From the NCBI GenBank assembly GCA_021798675.1, contig JAJZGE010000191.1, forward strand, positions 1-5,135: a stretch of 5,135 bases of DNA. The letters run 5' to 3'. Positions 1-5,135 of the stretch are shown here, piece by piece (the stretch's first letter is position 1; every line of letters begins with the position of its first letter). The position numbers and the translations under genes were made by a program. Under the pieces are notes generated by a model, which saw nothing but the letters and a program-made list of their open reading frames with translations, was not told where the DNA came from and ran no database searches. Source of the stretch: Pseudomonadota bacterium (GTDB taxonomy: Bacteria > Pseudomonadota > Gammaproteobacteria > Xanthomonadales > Rhodanobacteraceae).

Positions 1-799
1 CGCCGACATCGCCGCCGCGCTGATCGCCAGCGGCCCGCGCCCGCGCGTGGCGGTGCTGCGCGAGCAGGGCGTCAACGGCCAGGTCGAGATGTCCGCCGCG
101 TTCACCCGGGCCGGCTTCGAGGCGGTCGACGTGCACATGTCCGATCTGGCCAGCGGCCGCCTCAGGCTGGCGGACTTCCGCGGCGTGGCCGCCTGCGGCG
201 GGTTCTCCTACGGCGACGTGCTCGGTGCCGGGCGTGGCTGGGCCACTTCGATCCTCTACAACCCGATGCTGCGCGAGCAGTTCGCCGCGTTCTTCGCCGA
301 CGAGAGCAAGTTCGCGCTCGGCGTGTGCAACGGCTGCCAGATGATGGCGCAGCTGAAGGAGATCATTCCCGGCGCGCAGCACTGGCCGAAGTTCCTGCGC
401 AATACCTCCGAACAATACGAGGCGCGTTTGGCGACGGTGGAAATCCTCGACTCGCCCAGCCTGTTCTTCAAGGGCATGGCCGGCTCGCGGCTGCCGGTGG
501 CGGTGGCGCACGGCGAGGGCCGGGTGAGCTTTCCGCAGGCGTGCAGCCCATCCAAGGCCAACGCCGCGCTGCGCTTCGTCGACAACCGCGGCAAGCCCAC
601 CGAAAACTTCCCGCTCAATCCGAACGGTTCGCCCGGCGGGCTCACCGGCTTCACTGCCGCGGGCGGCCGCGTGACCATCCTGATGCCGCATCCCGAGCGC
701 GTGTTTCGCAGCGTGCAGCTGAGCTGGCATCCGGACAGCTGGGGCGAGGACTCGCCGTGGATGCGCATGTTCCGCAATGCCCGCGTGTGGTGCGGCTGA
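1..799 (+). CDS. purL: Phosphoribosylformylglycinamidine synthase, C-terminal part (partial)
   Basis: PurL makes formylglycinamidine ribonucleotide from FGAR, ATP and glutamine in the cytoplasm, the fourth step of purine synthesis. The reading frame is open from base 2 and ends at TGA 797-799, giving the last 265 residues of a single-chain enzyme that is usually about 1,300 residues long. These residues are the class I glutamine amidotransferase domain. It starts with the strand [13 protein letters not shown] and contains [16 protein letters not shown]. The nucleophile motif GVCNGCQ has its cysteine at bases 326-328. The C-terminal motif MPHPERVFR supplies the catalytic His (689-691) and Glu (695-697). 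The protein ends with the typical tail [17 protein letters not shown]. All catalytic residues of the domain are present, so it looks functional. The start and the synthetase domains lie upstream of the window. The next gene begins 29 bases downstream, so co-transcription is possible. Confidence 0.97.
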   Translation, partial: ADIAAALIASGPRPRVAVLREQGVNGQVEMSAAFTRAGFEAVDVHMSDLASGRLRLADFRGVAACGGFSYGDVLGAGRGWATSILYNPMLREQFAAFFADESKFALGVCNGCQMMAQLKEIIPGAQHWPKFLRNTSEQYEARLATVEILDSPSLFFKGMAGSRLPVAVAHGEGRVSFPQACSPSKANAALRFVDNRGKPTENFPLNPNGSPGGLTGFTAAGGRVTILMPHPERVFRSVQLSWHPDSWGEDSPWMRMFRNARVWCG

Positions 800-828
800 G
801 CGCGCCCGCCGTGATCGGGATCTGAGCG

Positions 829-1569
829 ATGCTGCGCCGGCCCACCGCCAGGGCGCTGCTTGCCGGGCTGGCCTGGGCCGCGCTGCTGGCGCTGCTGCCG
901 TGGTGGCTCGGCTTGCCGTTGCTGCTGGCGTTGACGGCGGCGCTGCCGCTGCTGCTGCACCGACTGACGCAGGTGGATGCGCTGCGCCTTTCGCACGCGC
1001 TGGGCTGGGGTCTGGCAGGCCTGCTGTTCGCGCTGCAGCGCGCGCTTGGCGGTGATGCCCGGGCATTGTGTCTTGCGCTGCTTGCCGCGCTGGTCGGCTA
1101 TAGCCTGCTGGCCGTGCTGCAGGCATGGCTGGGCCGTGCGCCTGGGCCTCTGGCCAACGGCGACAGCACGCCGGCGTGGCCCGAGCTGGCGCTGGCACCG
1201 ATCGGACCGGCGGCGCAGATTATCGAACTGCAGCTGCCGCAGTGGCAGTCGGCCGATGCGCATCCCGGGGGCGCGCATTACGTGCAGGGCGGCTATCGCT
1301 TCGACGATGGCCTGCAGATCGACGATGTCGCGCTGCCGGTCGCCTGCAGCGACGACGCGCGCTGGTTCGTCGCGCGCTGCAGCGACGGTTCCGGCATCGT
1401 GCTGTGCGATTGCCAACGCGGCCAGCTGCATCGCCTGCGCGGCTGGCAGTTGAGCGGCTGGTATCGCGATCAGCCGTGGCTGAGCAGGGACGACGATGCG
1501 ATGCCGCTGCCGCTGTCGGCCGTGCGGGATCAGGATGCGGCAGCGCATTGCGCGGCCGCCGAAGCATGA
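829..1569 (+). CDS. Hypothetical membrane protein with four N-terminal helices and a soluble C-terminal domain
   Basis: I do not recognise the family. The 246-residue protein has a strongly hydrophobic, leucine- and alanine-rich N-terminal third. It gives about four membrane segments (near residues 8-24, 27-44, 56-72 and 77-100), followed by a soluble region of roughly 140 residues. The soluble part looks beta-rich and contains cysteines 173, 184, 193 and 195. The stretch around residues 174-205 (SDDARWFVARCSDGSGIVLC and on to a GQLHRL motif) loosely resembles one blade of a WD40-like propeller, but a single blade is weak evidence. The ATG at 829 is preceded by GGGA at 817-820, a weak ribosome-binding site 8 bases away. 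It follows purL by 29 bases in the same direction with no clear terminator between, so it may be read with purL. The strong third-position GC bias and the globular soluble domain support a real gene. Confidence 0.8.
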   Translation: MLRRPTARALLAGLAWAALLALLPWWLGLPLLLALTAALPLLLHRLTQVDALRLSHALGWGLAGLLFALQRALGGDARALCLALLAALVGYSLLAVLQAWLGRAPGPLANGDSTPAWPELALAPIGPAAQIIELQLPQWQSADAHPGGAHYVQGGYRFDDGLQIDDVALPVACSDDARWFVARCSDGSGIVLCDCQRGQLHRLRGWQLSGWYRDQPWLSRDDDAMPLPLSAVRDQDAAAHCAAAEA

Positions 1570-1594
1570 TGCGACGCACACTTCCGTCCGCTCG

Positions 1595-1610
1595 CGCGCC
1601 GCTCGGCGCG
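1595..1610 (+). terminator. GC-rich hairpin after the membrane protein gene; possible weak terminator
   Basis: The arms at 1595-1600 and 1605-1610 (CGCGCC and GGCGCG) pair perfectly around a four-base loop, 25 bases after the stop codon at 1569. The hairpin is very GC-rich, but no run of T follows, so it is not a standard intrinsic terminator. It could slow polymerase, protect the 3' end of the message, or be chance in GC-rich DNA. Confidence 0.3.
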
Positions 1611-1682
1611 ATGCCCACGAGGCGGGCAGTGCTTGCGCCGAATCGGCCGCGGGAAAATAGTCGCATGCAGCACGGTGTGAGG

Positions 1683-1719
1683 TTTTCCGCCAGACGTCCT
1701 CCCGCATAATGGCGCAGTG
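1683..1719 (+). promoter_or_regulatory. Candidate promoter with the glycosyltransferase start at its predicted +1
   Basis: CATAAT at 1705-1710 matches five of six bases of the sigma-70 -10 box. A poor -35 (TTTTCC, 1683-1688, three of six) lies 16 bases upstream. Transcription would begin about 6-8 bases after the -10 box, at 1716-1718, which is where the GTG start codon of the glycosyltransferase gene lies (1717-1719). No Shine-Dalgarno sequence precedes that GTG. This combination suggests a leaderless or nearly leaderless message. The rest of the 1570-1716 gap holds only the hairpin at 1595-1610 and an imperfect GGAAAA/TTTTCC inverted pair (1652-1657 and 1683-1688). Confidence 0.35.
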
Positions 1720-2592
1720 AACATTCCGGCTTTTCCCCGCTCGCCCTTCTCGATCGCGCTCAGTGTGGTGGTGGTATCCGCCGACAGCGGCACGGTGCTG
1801 CGCGACTGTGCGCGGCGCCTGCTGGCCAGCTCCGTGTCACTGGAGCTGATCGTGGTGGACAACGGCTCAAATGATGGCGTGCCGCAGGCGATCGAACGCG
1901 CCTACGCGGACGACCCGCGGCTGAAGGTGTACTACAACCGCGCCAATCTTGGCTTCGGGCCGGCGGTGAATATCGGCGCCAGCAAGGCCAGGGGCAATGC
2001 GCTGTTGAGCCTGAACCCCGATTGCCTGCTGCGGGAAGGCGATCTGCAGCGGCTGCTGCAGGTGCTGGCAAGCAACCCCAAGGCCGGCCTGGTCGGTGCG
2101 GTGGTGTGCGACGCCGACGGCCGCCCCGATCCCGCTTCCTGGCGGCGCGATCCGTTGCTGCGCCGCGCGCTCAACACGGTGTTTGGACGGCCGGGCGAGG
2201 GCATCAATATCGCGCGCGAGATTCCCGCCGAGGTGATCGAGGCGGAAGCGGTGTCCGGCGCGCTGATGCTGATGCCGCGCGCGGTGTTTCATCGGGTCGG
2301 CGGGCTGGACGAGGAATTTTTCCTGCACTGCGAGGATCTGGATCTGTGCCGCCGTGTGCGCGACATGGATTACAAGGTGCTGCTGGCCGGCGATGTGCGC
2401 GTGCTGCATGGCAAGGGCAGCTCCAGCCGGCATCGCCCGATCTTTGTCAGCCGCTACAAGCATCGCGGCATGTGGCGCTGGTTTCGCAAGCACGATCCGG
2501 CCGCGCGCAATCCACTGCTGCGTGGCGCGGTCTGGCTCGGCATCTGGGTGCATTTCGTGCTGAAGATTCCGGGCCAGATCCTGCGCCGCTGA
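1717..2592 (+). CDS. Family 2 glycosyltransferase, WbbL/rhamnosyltransferase-like
   Basis: This 291-residue protein should transfer a sugar from a nucleotide-sugar donor to a cell-surface glycan or lipid-linked acceptor at the cytoplasmic face of the membrane. The GT-A fold signatures appear in order. The N-terminal strand LSVVVVS (15-21) is followed by LELIVVDNGSNDG (42-54), which binds the nucleotide. NRANLGFGPAVNIG lies at 74-87. LNPDCLL (99-105) occupies the place of the DXD metal site, as in WbbL-type rhamnosyltransferases. Further on are VSGALMLMPRAVF (179-191), GGLDEEFFLHCEDLDLCRR (195-213) with the acidic ED pair 206-207, and VLHGKGSSS (229-237). The C-terminus (about 269-290) is hydrophobic and basic, which suits membrane association. 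The start is GTG at 1717; the nearby ATG at 1709 is followed by an in-frame stop after three codons. Donor and acceptor cannot be read from sequence, and no other polysaccharide gene is in the window. Confidence 0.93.
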   Translation: MNIPAFPRSPFSIALSVVVVSADSGTVLRDCARRLLASSVSLELIVVDNGSNDGVPQAIERAYADDPRLKVYYNRANLGFGPAVNIGASKARGNALLSLNPDCLLREGDLQRLLQVLASNPKAGLVGAVVCDADGRPDPASWRRDPLLRRALNTVFGRPGEGINIAREIPAEVIEAEAVSGALMLMPRAVFHRVGGLDEEFFLHCEDLDLCRRVRDMDYKVLLAGDVRVLHGKGSSSRHRPIFVSRYKHRGMWRWFRKHDPAARNPLLRGAVWLGIWVHFVLKIPGQILRR

Positions 2593-2652
2593 GGCGTGCA
2601 GCGGAAAGCTCCAGCGCCGGCAGCTGTGACATATTGAGCGCGCCGCCCGGCG

Positions 2653-2685
2653 TTTCCATTCCGATTTTCCATTGCCGATTTTCCA
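2653..2685 (+). repeat. Degenerate short tandem repeat, 13-14 base period
   Basis: The gap between the glycosyltransferase and transporter genes contains TTTCCATT at 2653-2660 and 2666-2673, and TTTCCA again at 2680-2685, so the period is 13 then 14 bases. Within it, CCGATTTTCCA occurs perfectly at 2661-2671 and 2675-2685. The array is pyrimidine-rich on the plus strand and ends three bases before the transporter ATG. It is much lower in GC than its surroundings. The remainder of the 2593-2688 gap shows no convincing promoter or terminator. Confidence 0.6.
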
Positions 2686-2688
2686 CCC

Positions 2689-3597
2689 ATGACCACGCCG
2701 CGCCGCCTTGCCAATCTCGCGACCCTCGGCCTGCTGGCGATGACGGCGGTGTGGGGCTCTACCTTCGTGCTGATCAAGGACGTGCTGGCGCGCATGCCGG
2801 TGGCGGATTTTCTCGCCGTGCGCTTTCTGCTGGCAGCGGCCGCGATGCTGGCGCTGTTCGCGCGCTCTGTGCTGCAGCTGGGCCGGCGGCAGATCGGGCG
2901 CGGTTTGCTGCTGGGGCTGGTGTATGGTGCCGGCCAGCTGCTGCAGACCTGGGGTCTGGCGCTGATCGCGCCAAGCGTCAGTGGCTTCGTCACCGGCATG
3001 TATGTGGTGTTCACGCCGATCCTGGCGCTGCTGCTGCTGCGCCAGCGGATGGCTGCCGGCGTGTGGCTGGCGGTGCTGCTGGCCACGGCGGGGCTGGCGC
3101 TGCTCACGCTCAACGGGCTCTCGGTGAACCTCGGCGTGTGGCTGACGCTGGCCTCGGCCGCGCTGTACGCGCTGCACATCGTCGGCCTTGGCCAGTGGTC
3201 GCGGCCGGGCGAGGCATTCGGGCTGTCGGCGGTGCAGATGGTGGCGATCGCGGCGGTCTGCCTGTTCGCCACGCTGCCGCACGGCCTTGCGCTGCCGTCC
3301 GATCGCCGCGCGTGGCTGGCGGTGCTGTACATGGCGCTGGTCGCCGGTGCCGGCGCGATGCTGATGCAGACCTGGGCGCAGGCGCATATGCCGGCTGCGC
3401 GCGCCGCCATCGTGATGACCACTGAACCGGTGTTCGCTGCGGCGTTTGCAGTGCTGTTCGGCACCGATGTGCTGAGCTGGCGCATGCTGGTCGGCGGCGT
3501 GCTGGTGCTGGCGGCGATGTATCTGGTGGAGCTGCTGCCACCGCGTGGCGGCGCGGGCAGGGAGCTGCCGGCCGAGGCGATCCATCACGAGGTGTGA
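2689..3597 (+). CDS. Drug/metabolite transporter superfamily permease (EamA family)
   Basis: This 302-residue inner-membrane protein has the tandem EamA architecture of the DMT superfamily: two homologous halves of about five helices each (roughly residues 11-140 and 148-285). Members export amino acids, metabolites or drugs; the substrate here cannot be predicted. Visible family marks are VWGSTFVLIK at 21-30 in helix 1, APSVSGFVTGMYVVFTPIL at 94-112, and the matching motif of the second half, ARAAIVMTTEPVFAAAFAVL, at 237-256. The length is normal for the family. The short polar tail GGAGRELPAEAIHHEV should be cytoplasmic. ATG 2689 is the first plausible start after an in-frame TGA at 2635. 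It has no Shine-Dalgarno sequence and sits directly behind the pyrimidine-rich repeat. The gene converges on the DUF2127 gene with 40 bases between the stop codons. Confidence 0.94.
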   Translation: MTTPRRLANLATLGLLAMTAVWGSTFVLIKDVLARMPVADFLAVRFLLAAAAMLALFARSVLQLGRRQIGRGLLLGLVYGAGQLLQTWGLALIAPSVSGFVTGMYVVFTPILALLLLRQRMAAGVWLAVLLATAGLALLTLNGLSVNLGVWLTLASAALYALHIVGLGQWSRPGEAFGLSAVQMVAIAAVCLFATLPHGLALPSDRRAWLAVLYMALVAGAGAMLMQTWAQAHMPAARAAIVMTTEPVFAAAFAVLFGTDVLSWRMLVGGVLVLAAMYLVELLPPRGGAGRELPAEAIHHEV

Positions 3598-3640
3598 GCG
3601 GCGACGCGGATAACGGCCAGCCGCCCGGTTCAGCCGCTCA
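3595..3640. terminator. 8-bp inverted repeat spanning both convergent stop codons; possible bidirectional terminator
   Basis: TGAGCGGC at 3595-3602 and GCCGCTCA at 3633-3640 are perfect reverse complements. The outer three bases of each arm are the stop codons of the transporter gene (plus strand) and the DUF2127 gene (minus strand). The 30-base loop is long and no T-run follows either arm. A second tight hairpin, CCCGCC/GGCGGG with a GAT loop (3643-3657), lies just inside the DUF2127 coding end. Together they could halt transcription from both sides, but neither is a canonical intrinsic terminator. Confidence 0.3.
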
Positions 3641-4156
3641 TTCCCGCCGATGGCGGGCGGCCCGCGATTGCAAGGCGACACGCATCAGGTACGCCACGAT
3701 GGCCACGTTGGCCAGCAACGTGGCCAGCTTGATCCAGCCGAAGTGGAGCAGCGTCTCGTACAGCTCCAGCGGAATCAGCGAGCCGGTGGCGATCACCGTG
3801 AACCACTCGGCCCAGTACTTGCGCAGCCACAGGCCGATACCTTCGGTGGCAAACAGCGCCGCATACGCCAGCGCCACGCTGCCGATCGCCACGAACTTGC
3901 TCGGCCCCATTGCCCTCAGCGCGCCGACCAGCTGCCAGCGCAGGCTGTTGCTGCCGGCCAGCGAGAGATGCTGCAGCCAGTGCACCAGCTGATTGAAGTT
4001 CTCGGTATGGTTCAGGCGGAAGGCTTCCAGCGCCACCAGGATCAGCGCCAGCGTCTGCACCGCCTTGTACACCGCGATCACGCGCAGGCCGACCCGGTGC
4101 TGCGATTCGGTCGTCTCGGCGGGCGGTGGGCGGGTGCTGCGGTCGGTGTCGGGCAT
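3638..4156 (-). CDS. DUF2127 family integral membrane protein
   Basis: This 172-residue protein matches what I know of DUF2127, a family of small membrane proteins of unknown function. After a polar N-terminus of about 20 residues comes GLRVIAVYKAVQTLALILVA (23-42), the typical opening with GLR and YK. The family core is ALFATEGIGLWLRKYWAEWF at 100-119, followed by TVIATGSLIPLELYE (120-134) and a last helix at about 142-160. Four membrane helices are predicted by eye. The start is the ATG at 4156-4154; no Shine-Dalgarno sequence precedes it. Upstream are a candidate promoter and palindromes, so it is probably transcribed separately from the two minus-strand genes before it. It converges with the EamA transporter gene. 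The family assignment is from recalled consensus; the biological role is unknown. Confidence 0.88.
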   Translation of the reverse strand: MPDTDRSTRPPPAETTESQHRVGLRVIAVYKAVQTLALILVALEAFRLNHTENFNQLVHWLQHLSLAGSNSLRWQLVGALRAMGPSKFVAIGSVALAYAALFATEGIGLWLRKYWAEWFTVIATGSLIPLELYETLLHFGWIKLATLLANVAIVAYLMRVALQSRAARHRRE

Positions 4157-4176
4157 GGCGGCGCATCGGGAGGCGA

Positions 4177-4202
4177 GCGGTGATTGTCACCGCATGGCCA
4201 TG
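4177..4202. promoter_or_regulatory. Adjoining perfect palindromes; candidate operator (or hairpin)
   Basis: GCGGTGA (4177-4183), a TTG centre, and TCACCGC (4187-4193) form a perfect 7-bp inverted repeat. It is immediately followed, sharing base 4193, by the 10-bp palindrome CATGGCCATG (4193-4202). They fill the middle of the 68-base gap between two minus-strand genes and overlap the candidate -10 box and spacer of the DUF2127 promoter, a classic position for a repressor. Alternatively the first is an RNA hairpin ending the upstream transcript, 31 bases after its stop, though no T-run follows. Confidence 0.4.
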
Positions 4203-4211
4203 AATGGTCGA
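4183..4211 (-). promoter_or_regulatory. Candidate sigma-70 promoter for the DUF2127 gene
   Basis: On the minus strand, TCGACC (4211-4206, four of six matches to the -35 box) and GACAAT (4188-4183, four of six to the -10 box) are separated by 17 bases. Transcription would start near 4176, about 20 bases before the ATG at 4156. The match is moderate, and the spacer and -10 box coincide with palindromes that could be a binding site. Confidence 0.35.
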
Positions 4212-4224
4212 TACCGGCGCACGA

Positions 4225-4824
4225 TCAGCGGCCGACGCGATCGATGCTTTCCACGTAGACCAGTTCGCAGGCACCAGCGCCGGTGTCATCGCGGGTCATC
4301 GAGGTGTTCCAGTGCCAGCCGTCCGCACGGCTGGCGTCGACCAGGAAGCCTTCGATGTGCACCACTTCGCCCGCACGCACCGCGCGCAGCTGGTGCAGCA
4401 CGCCGGCGTCGGCGGGAATCATGTGCATGTTGGCGCTGGAGGTTTCGATCTCGCGACGCGGGATCGGAAACTGCTTCACGTGCCAGTAGTAGAAGCGGTC
4501 GGACTGGCTGATCTCGATCTGCGCCAGCACCGCGCTGTCGGACATGCGGCCCCAGCCCAGCGCGAGATCCTCGGGAATGAGTCTGGCGTCGGCACCGAAG
4601 GAATAATCCTTGCGCGACAGCACGCGCGCGGTGATGTCGACATGCGCGCGGGTGGTGAGGGTGACGTCGCCCTGCTGCAGCTGGGCGCCGTGCTCGAGGT
4701 CGACCTGCACCGGGGCGTCGGGTGCCAGCACGCCGGGCGGCGGCTGCAGCGGGCGACCACGCCACCATGATGCCGCGCCCCACAGCACCAGCAGCAGGGT
4801 GGCACCGAACCAGAGCTTGCGCAT
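4225..4824 (-). CDS. Conserved single-pass membrane-anchored protein, function unknown
   Basis: This 199-residue protein begins MRKLWFGATLLLVLWGAASW, a positively charged end followed by one hydrophobic helix (about 4-20) that acts as a signal anchor, so the rest should face the periplasm. The exported domain (about 25-195) is beta-rich at first (QVDLEHGAQLQQGDVTLTTR, 40-59), then has YSFGADARLIPEDLALGWG (74-92), ISQSDRFYYWHVKQFPIPRR (105-124), SSANMHMIPAD (129-139) and GEVVHIEGFLVD (152-163). A single cysteine sits in GAGACELVYVES (182-193). I recall similar unnamed proteins in other Proteobacteria, with the SQSDRFYYW, SANMHMIPA and EGFLVD segments conserved, but no function. The ATG at 4824-4822 is only two bases after the DUF3501 stop and has no Shine-Dalgarno sequence, so translation is probably coupled. 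A start 114 bases further upstream is possible but would overlap DUF3501 and remove the anchor from the N-terminus. Confidence 0.85.
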   Translation of the reverse strand: MRKLWFGATLLLVLWGAASWWRGRPLQPPPGVLAPDAPVQVDLEHGAQLQQGDVTLTTRAHVDITARVLSRKDYSFGADARLIPEDLALGWGRMSDSAVLAQIEISQSDRFYYWHVKQFPIPRREIETSSANMHMIPADAGVLHQLRAVRAGEVVHIEGFLVDASRADGWHWNTSMTRDDTGAGACELVYVESIDRVGR

Positions 4825-4826
4825 GC

Positions 4827-5135
4827 TCAGCGGAAGTCGGCTGCCAGCACATCGCGCTGTGCGGGCGTCAGCGCGGCCTCGACGCGGCAGGCCGGATGCG
4901 TGCTGCGCATGATCACCGGGTGGCGGTAGTCGTTCCACGCGGCCAGCATCGCCGGGCTCAGCTCGAAGCGCAGGAAGTGCACGGCCGAGGTCTTCTGCGC
5001 GTTGCTGCGTTCCATGTCCTCGTCGGCGATCGCGGTGACGCGGTCATCCCCCACCTGCAGCTCGATGTGGTCTTCCAGCCCGCGCAGCTTCTGCAGTTCG
5101 CGCGCGCGCTGGGCAGGGTCGTCGTACTGCACCAG
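4827..5135 (-). CDS. DUF3501 family protein, C-terminal half (partial)
   Basis: The frame is open from the window edge to the stop at 4829-4827, giving 102 residues; the family is usually about 190, so the N-terminal half lies beyond the window. The segment KLRGLEDHIELQVGD, then TAIADEDMERSNAQKTSAVH and FLRFELSPAM follow the recalled DUF3501 consensus, in which the IADEDxxR and KTSAVHFLRFEL blocks are most constant. The usual ending, a GVDHPxY-like segment, appears here as the diverged STHPACRVEAAL, followed by LTPAQRDVLAADFR. The protein has no membrane segment in the visible part and is probably cytoplasmic. The role is unknown; in other bacteria I recall DUF3501 genes beside rubrerythrin or Fe-S oxidoreductase genes, which would lie upstream of the window. 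It forms a tight two-gene unit with the membrane-anchored protein downstream. Confidence 0.85.
   Translation of the reverse strand: MVQYDDPAQRARELQKLRGLEDHIELQVGDDRVTAIADEDMERSNAQKTSAVHFLRFELSPAMLAAWNDYRHPVIMRSTHPACRVEAALTPAQRDVLAADFR

Noticed and set aside
1633..1660. A second promoter using TTGCGC (1633-1638) with GAAAAT (1653-1658)
   Set aside because: The spacer would be only 14 bases, too short for a usual sigma-70 promoter.
256..1707. A 483-codon open frame on the minus strand across purL and the membrane protein gene
   Set aside because: It runs opposite to two supported genes, is rich in Arg, Gln and Ala without hydrophobic core or known motifs, and is explained by stop-poor antisense frames in GC-rich DNA.
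1665..1709. A 14-codon ATG frame (MQHGVRFSARRPPA) as a leader peptide before the glycosyltransferase gene
   Set aside because: It has no ribosome-binding site, no attenuator-like structure and no codon runs suggesting a leader; it is the tail of a longer shadow frame.
2630..2662. A promoter for the EamA gene from TTGAGC (2634-2639)
   Set aside because: No acceptable -10 box lies 16-18 bases downstream; CATATT at 2630-2635 likewise lacks a -35 partner.
2022..3425. A 467-codon plus-strand frame overlapping the glycosyltransferase and transporter genes
   Set aside because: It spans two real genes and their gap in another frame and has Ala/Arg/Gly-rich low-complexity composition.
1867..3681. 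A 604-codon minus-strand open frame antisense to the glycosyltransferase and transporter genes
   Set aside because: The translation is dominated by Gln, Arg and His with no recognisable domain, while both plus-strand genes have clear family motifs. It is an antisense shadow.
3630..4289. A 219-codon minus-strand frame overlapping the DUF2127 gene
   Set aside because: The DUF2127 family motifs are in the other minus-strand frame; this one has no motif and overlaps the end of the next gene.
4825..4938. An N-terminal extension of the membrane-anchored protein by 38 codons
   Set aside because: It overlaps the DUF3501 coding sequence in another frame and is a Pro/Arg/Ala-rich shadow; starting at 4824 puts a normal signal anchor at the N-terminus.

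Overview
This is a GC-rich window whose genes look like chromosomal housekeeping and accessory genes of a gammaproteobacterium, most likely of the order Xanthomonadales (Rhodanobacter, Dyella or Lysobacter type). That placement is an inference from the long single-chain PurL, the very high GC at third codon positions, the scarcity of Shine-Dalgarno sequences and the style of the proteins. No marker gene settles it. I see no rRNA, tRNA, CRISPR array, insertion sequence or phage gene.

Left half, plus strand: the window opens inside purL, and its last 265 codons carry the complete glutamine amidotransferase domain with its catalytic Cys-His-Glu. After 29 bases comes an unrecognised four-helix membrane protein (829-1569) with a cysteine-containing soluble C-terminal domain. 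A 147-base gap follows, with a GC-rich hairpin and a possible promoter. Next is a family 2 glycosyltransferase of the WbbL/rhamnosyltransferase type (1717-2592), probably starting at GTG. A 96-base gap then holds a small degenerate tandem repeat directly in front of a drug/metabolite-type EamA transporter (2689-3597).

Right half, minus strand: a DUF2127 membrane protein (4156-3638) converges on the transporter gene, and the two stop codons lie inside an 8-bp inverted repeat. Upstream of it is a 68-base gap with a perfect 7-bp inverted repeat, an adjacent 10-bp palindrome and a candidate sigma-70 promoter. Further upstream is a two-gene unit: a DUF3501 protein, cut by the window end, followed two bases later by a conserved single-pass membrane-anchored protein of unknown function (4824-4225).

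The genes do not form one obvious pathway. purL and the downstream membrane protein may be co-transcribed. The glycosyltransferase and transporter look like separate units. The DUF3501/membrane-anchor pair is a tight operon whose upstream partners lie outside the window. I found no convincing new system. The items most worth a second look are the palindromes at 4177-4202, the DUF3501/anchor pair, the possibly leaderless glycosyltransferase start and the repeat at 2653-2685.
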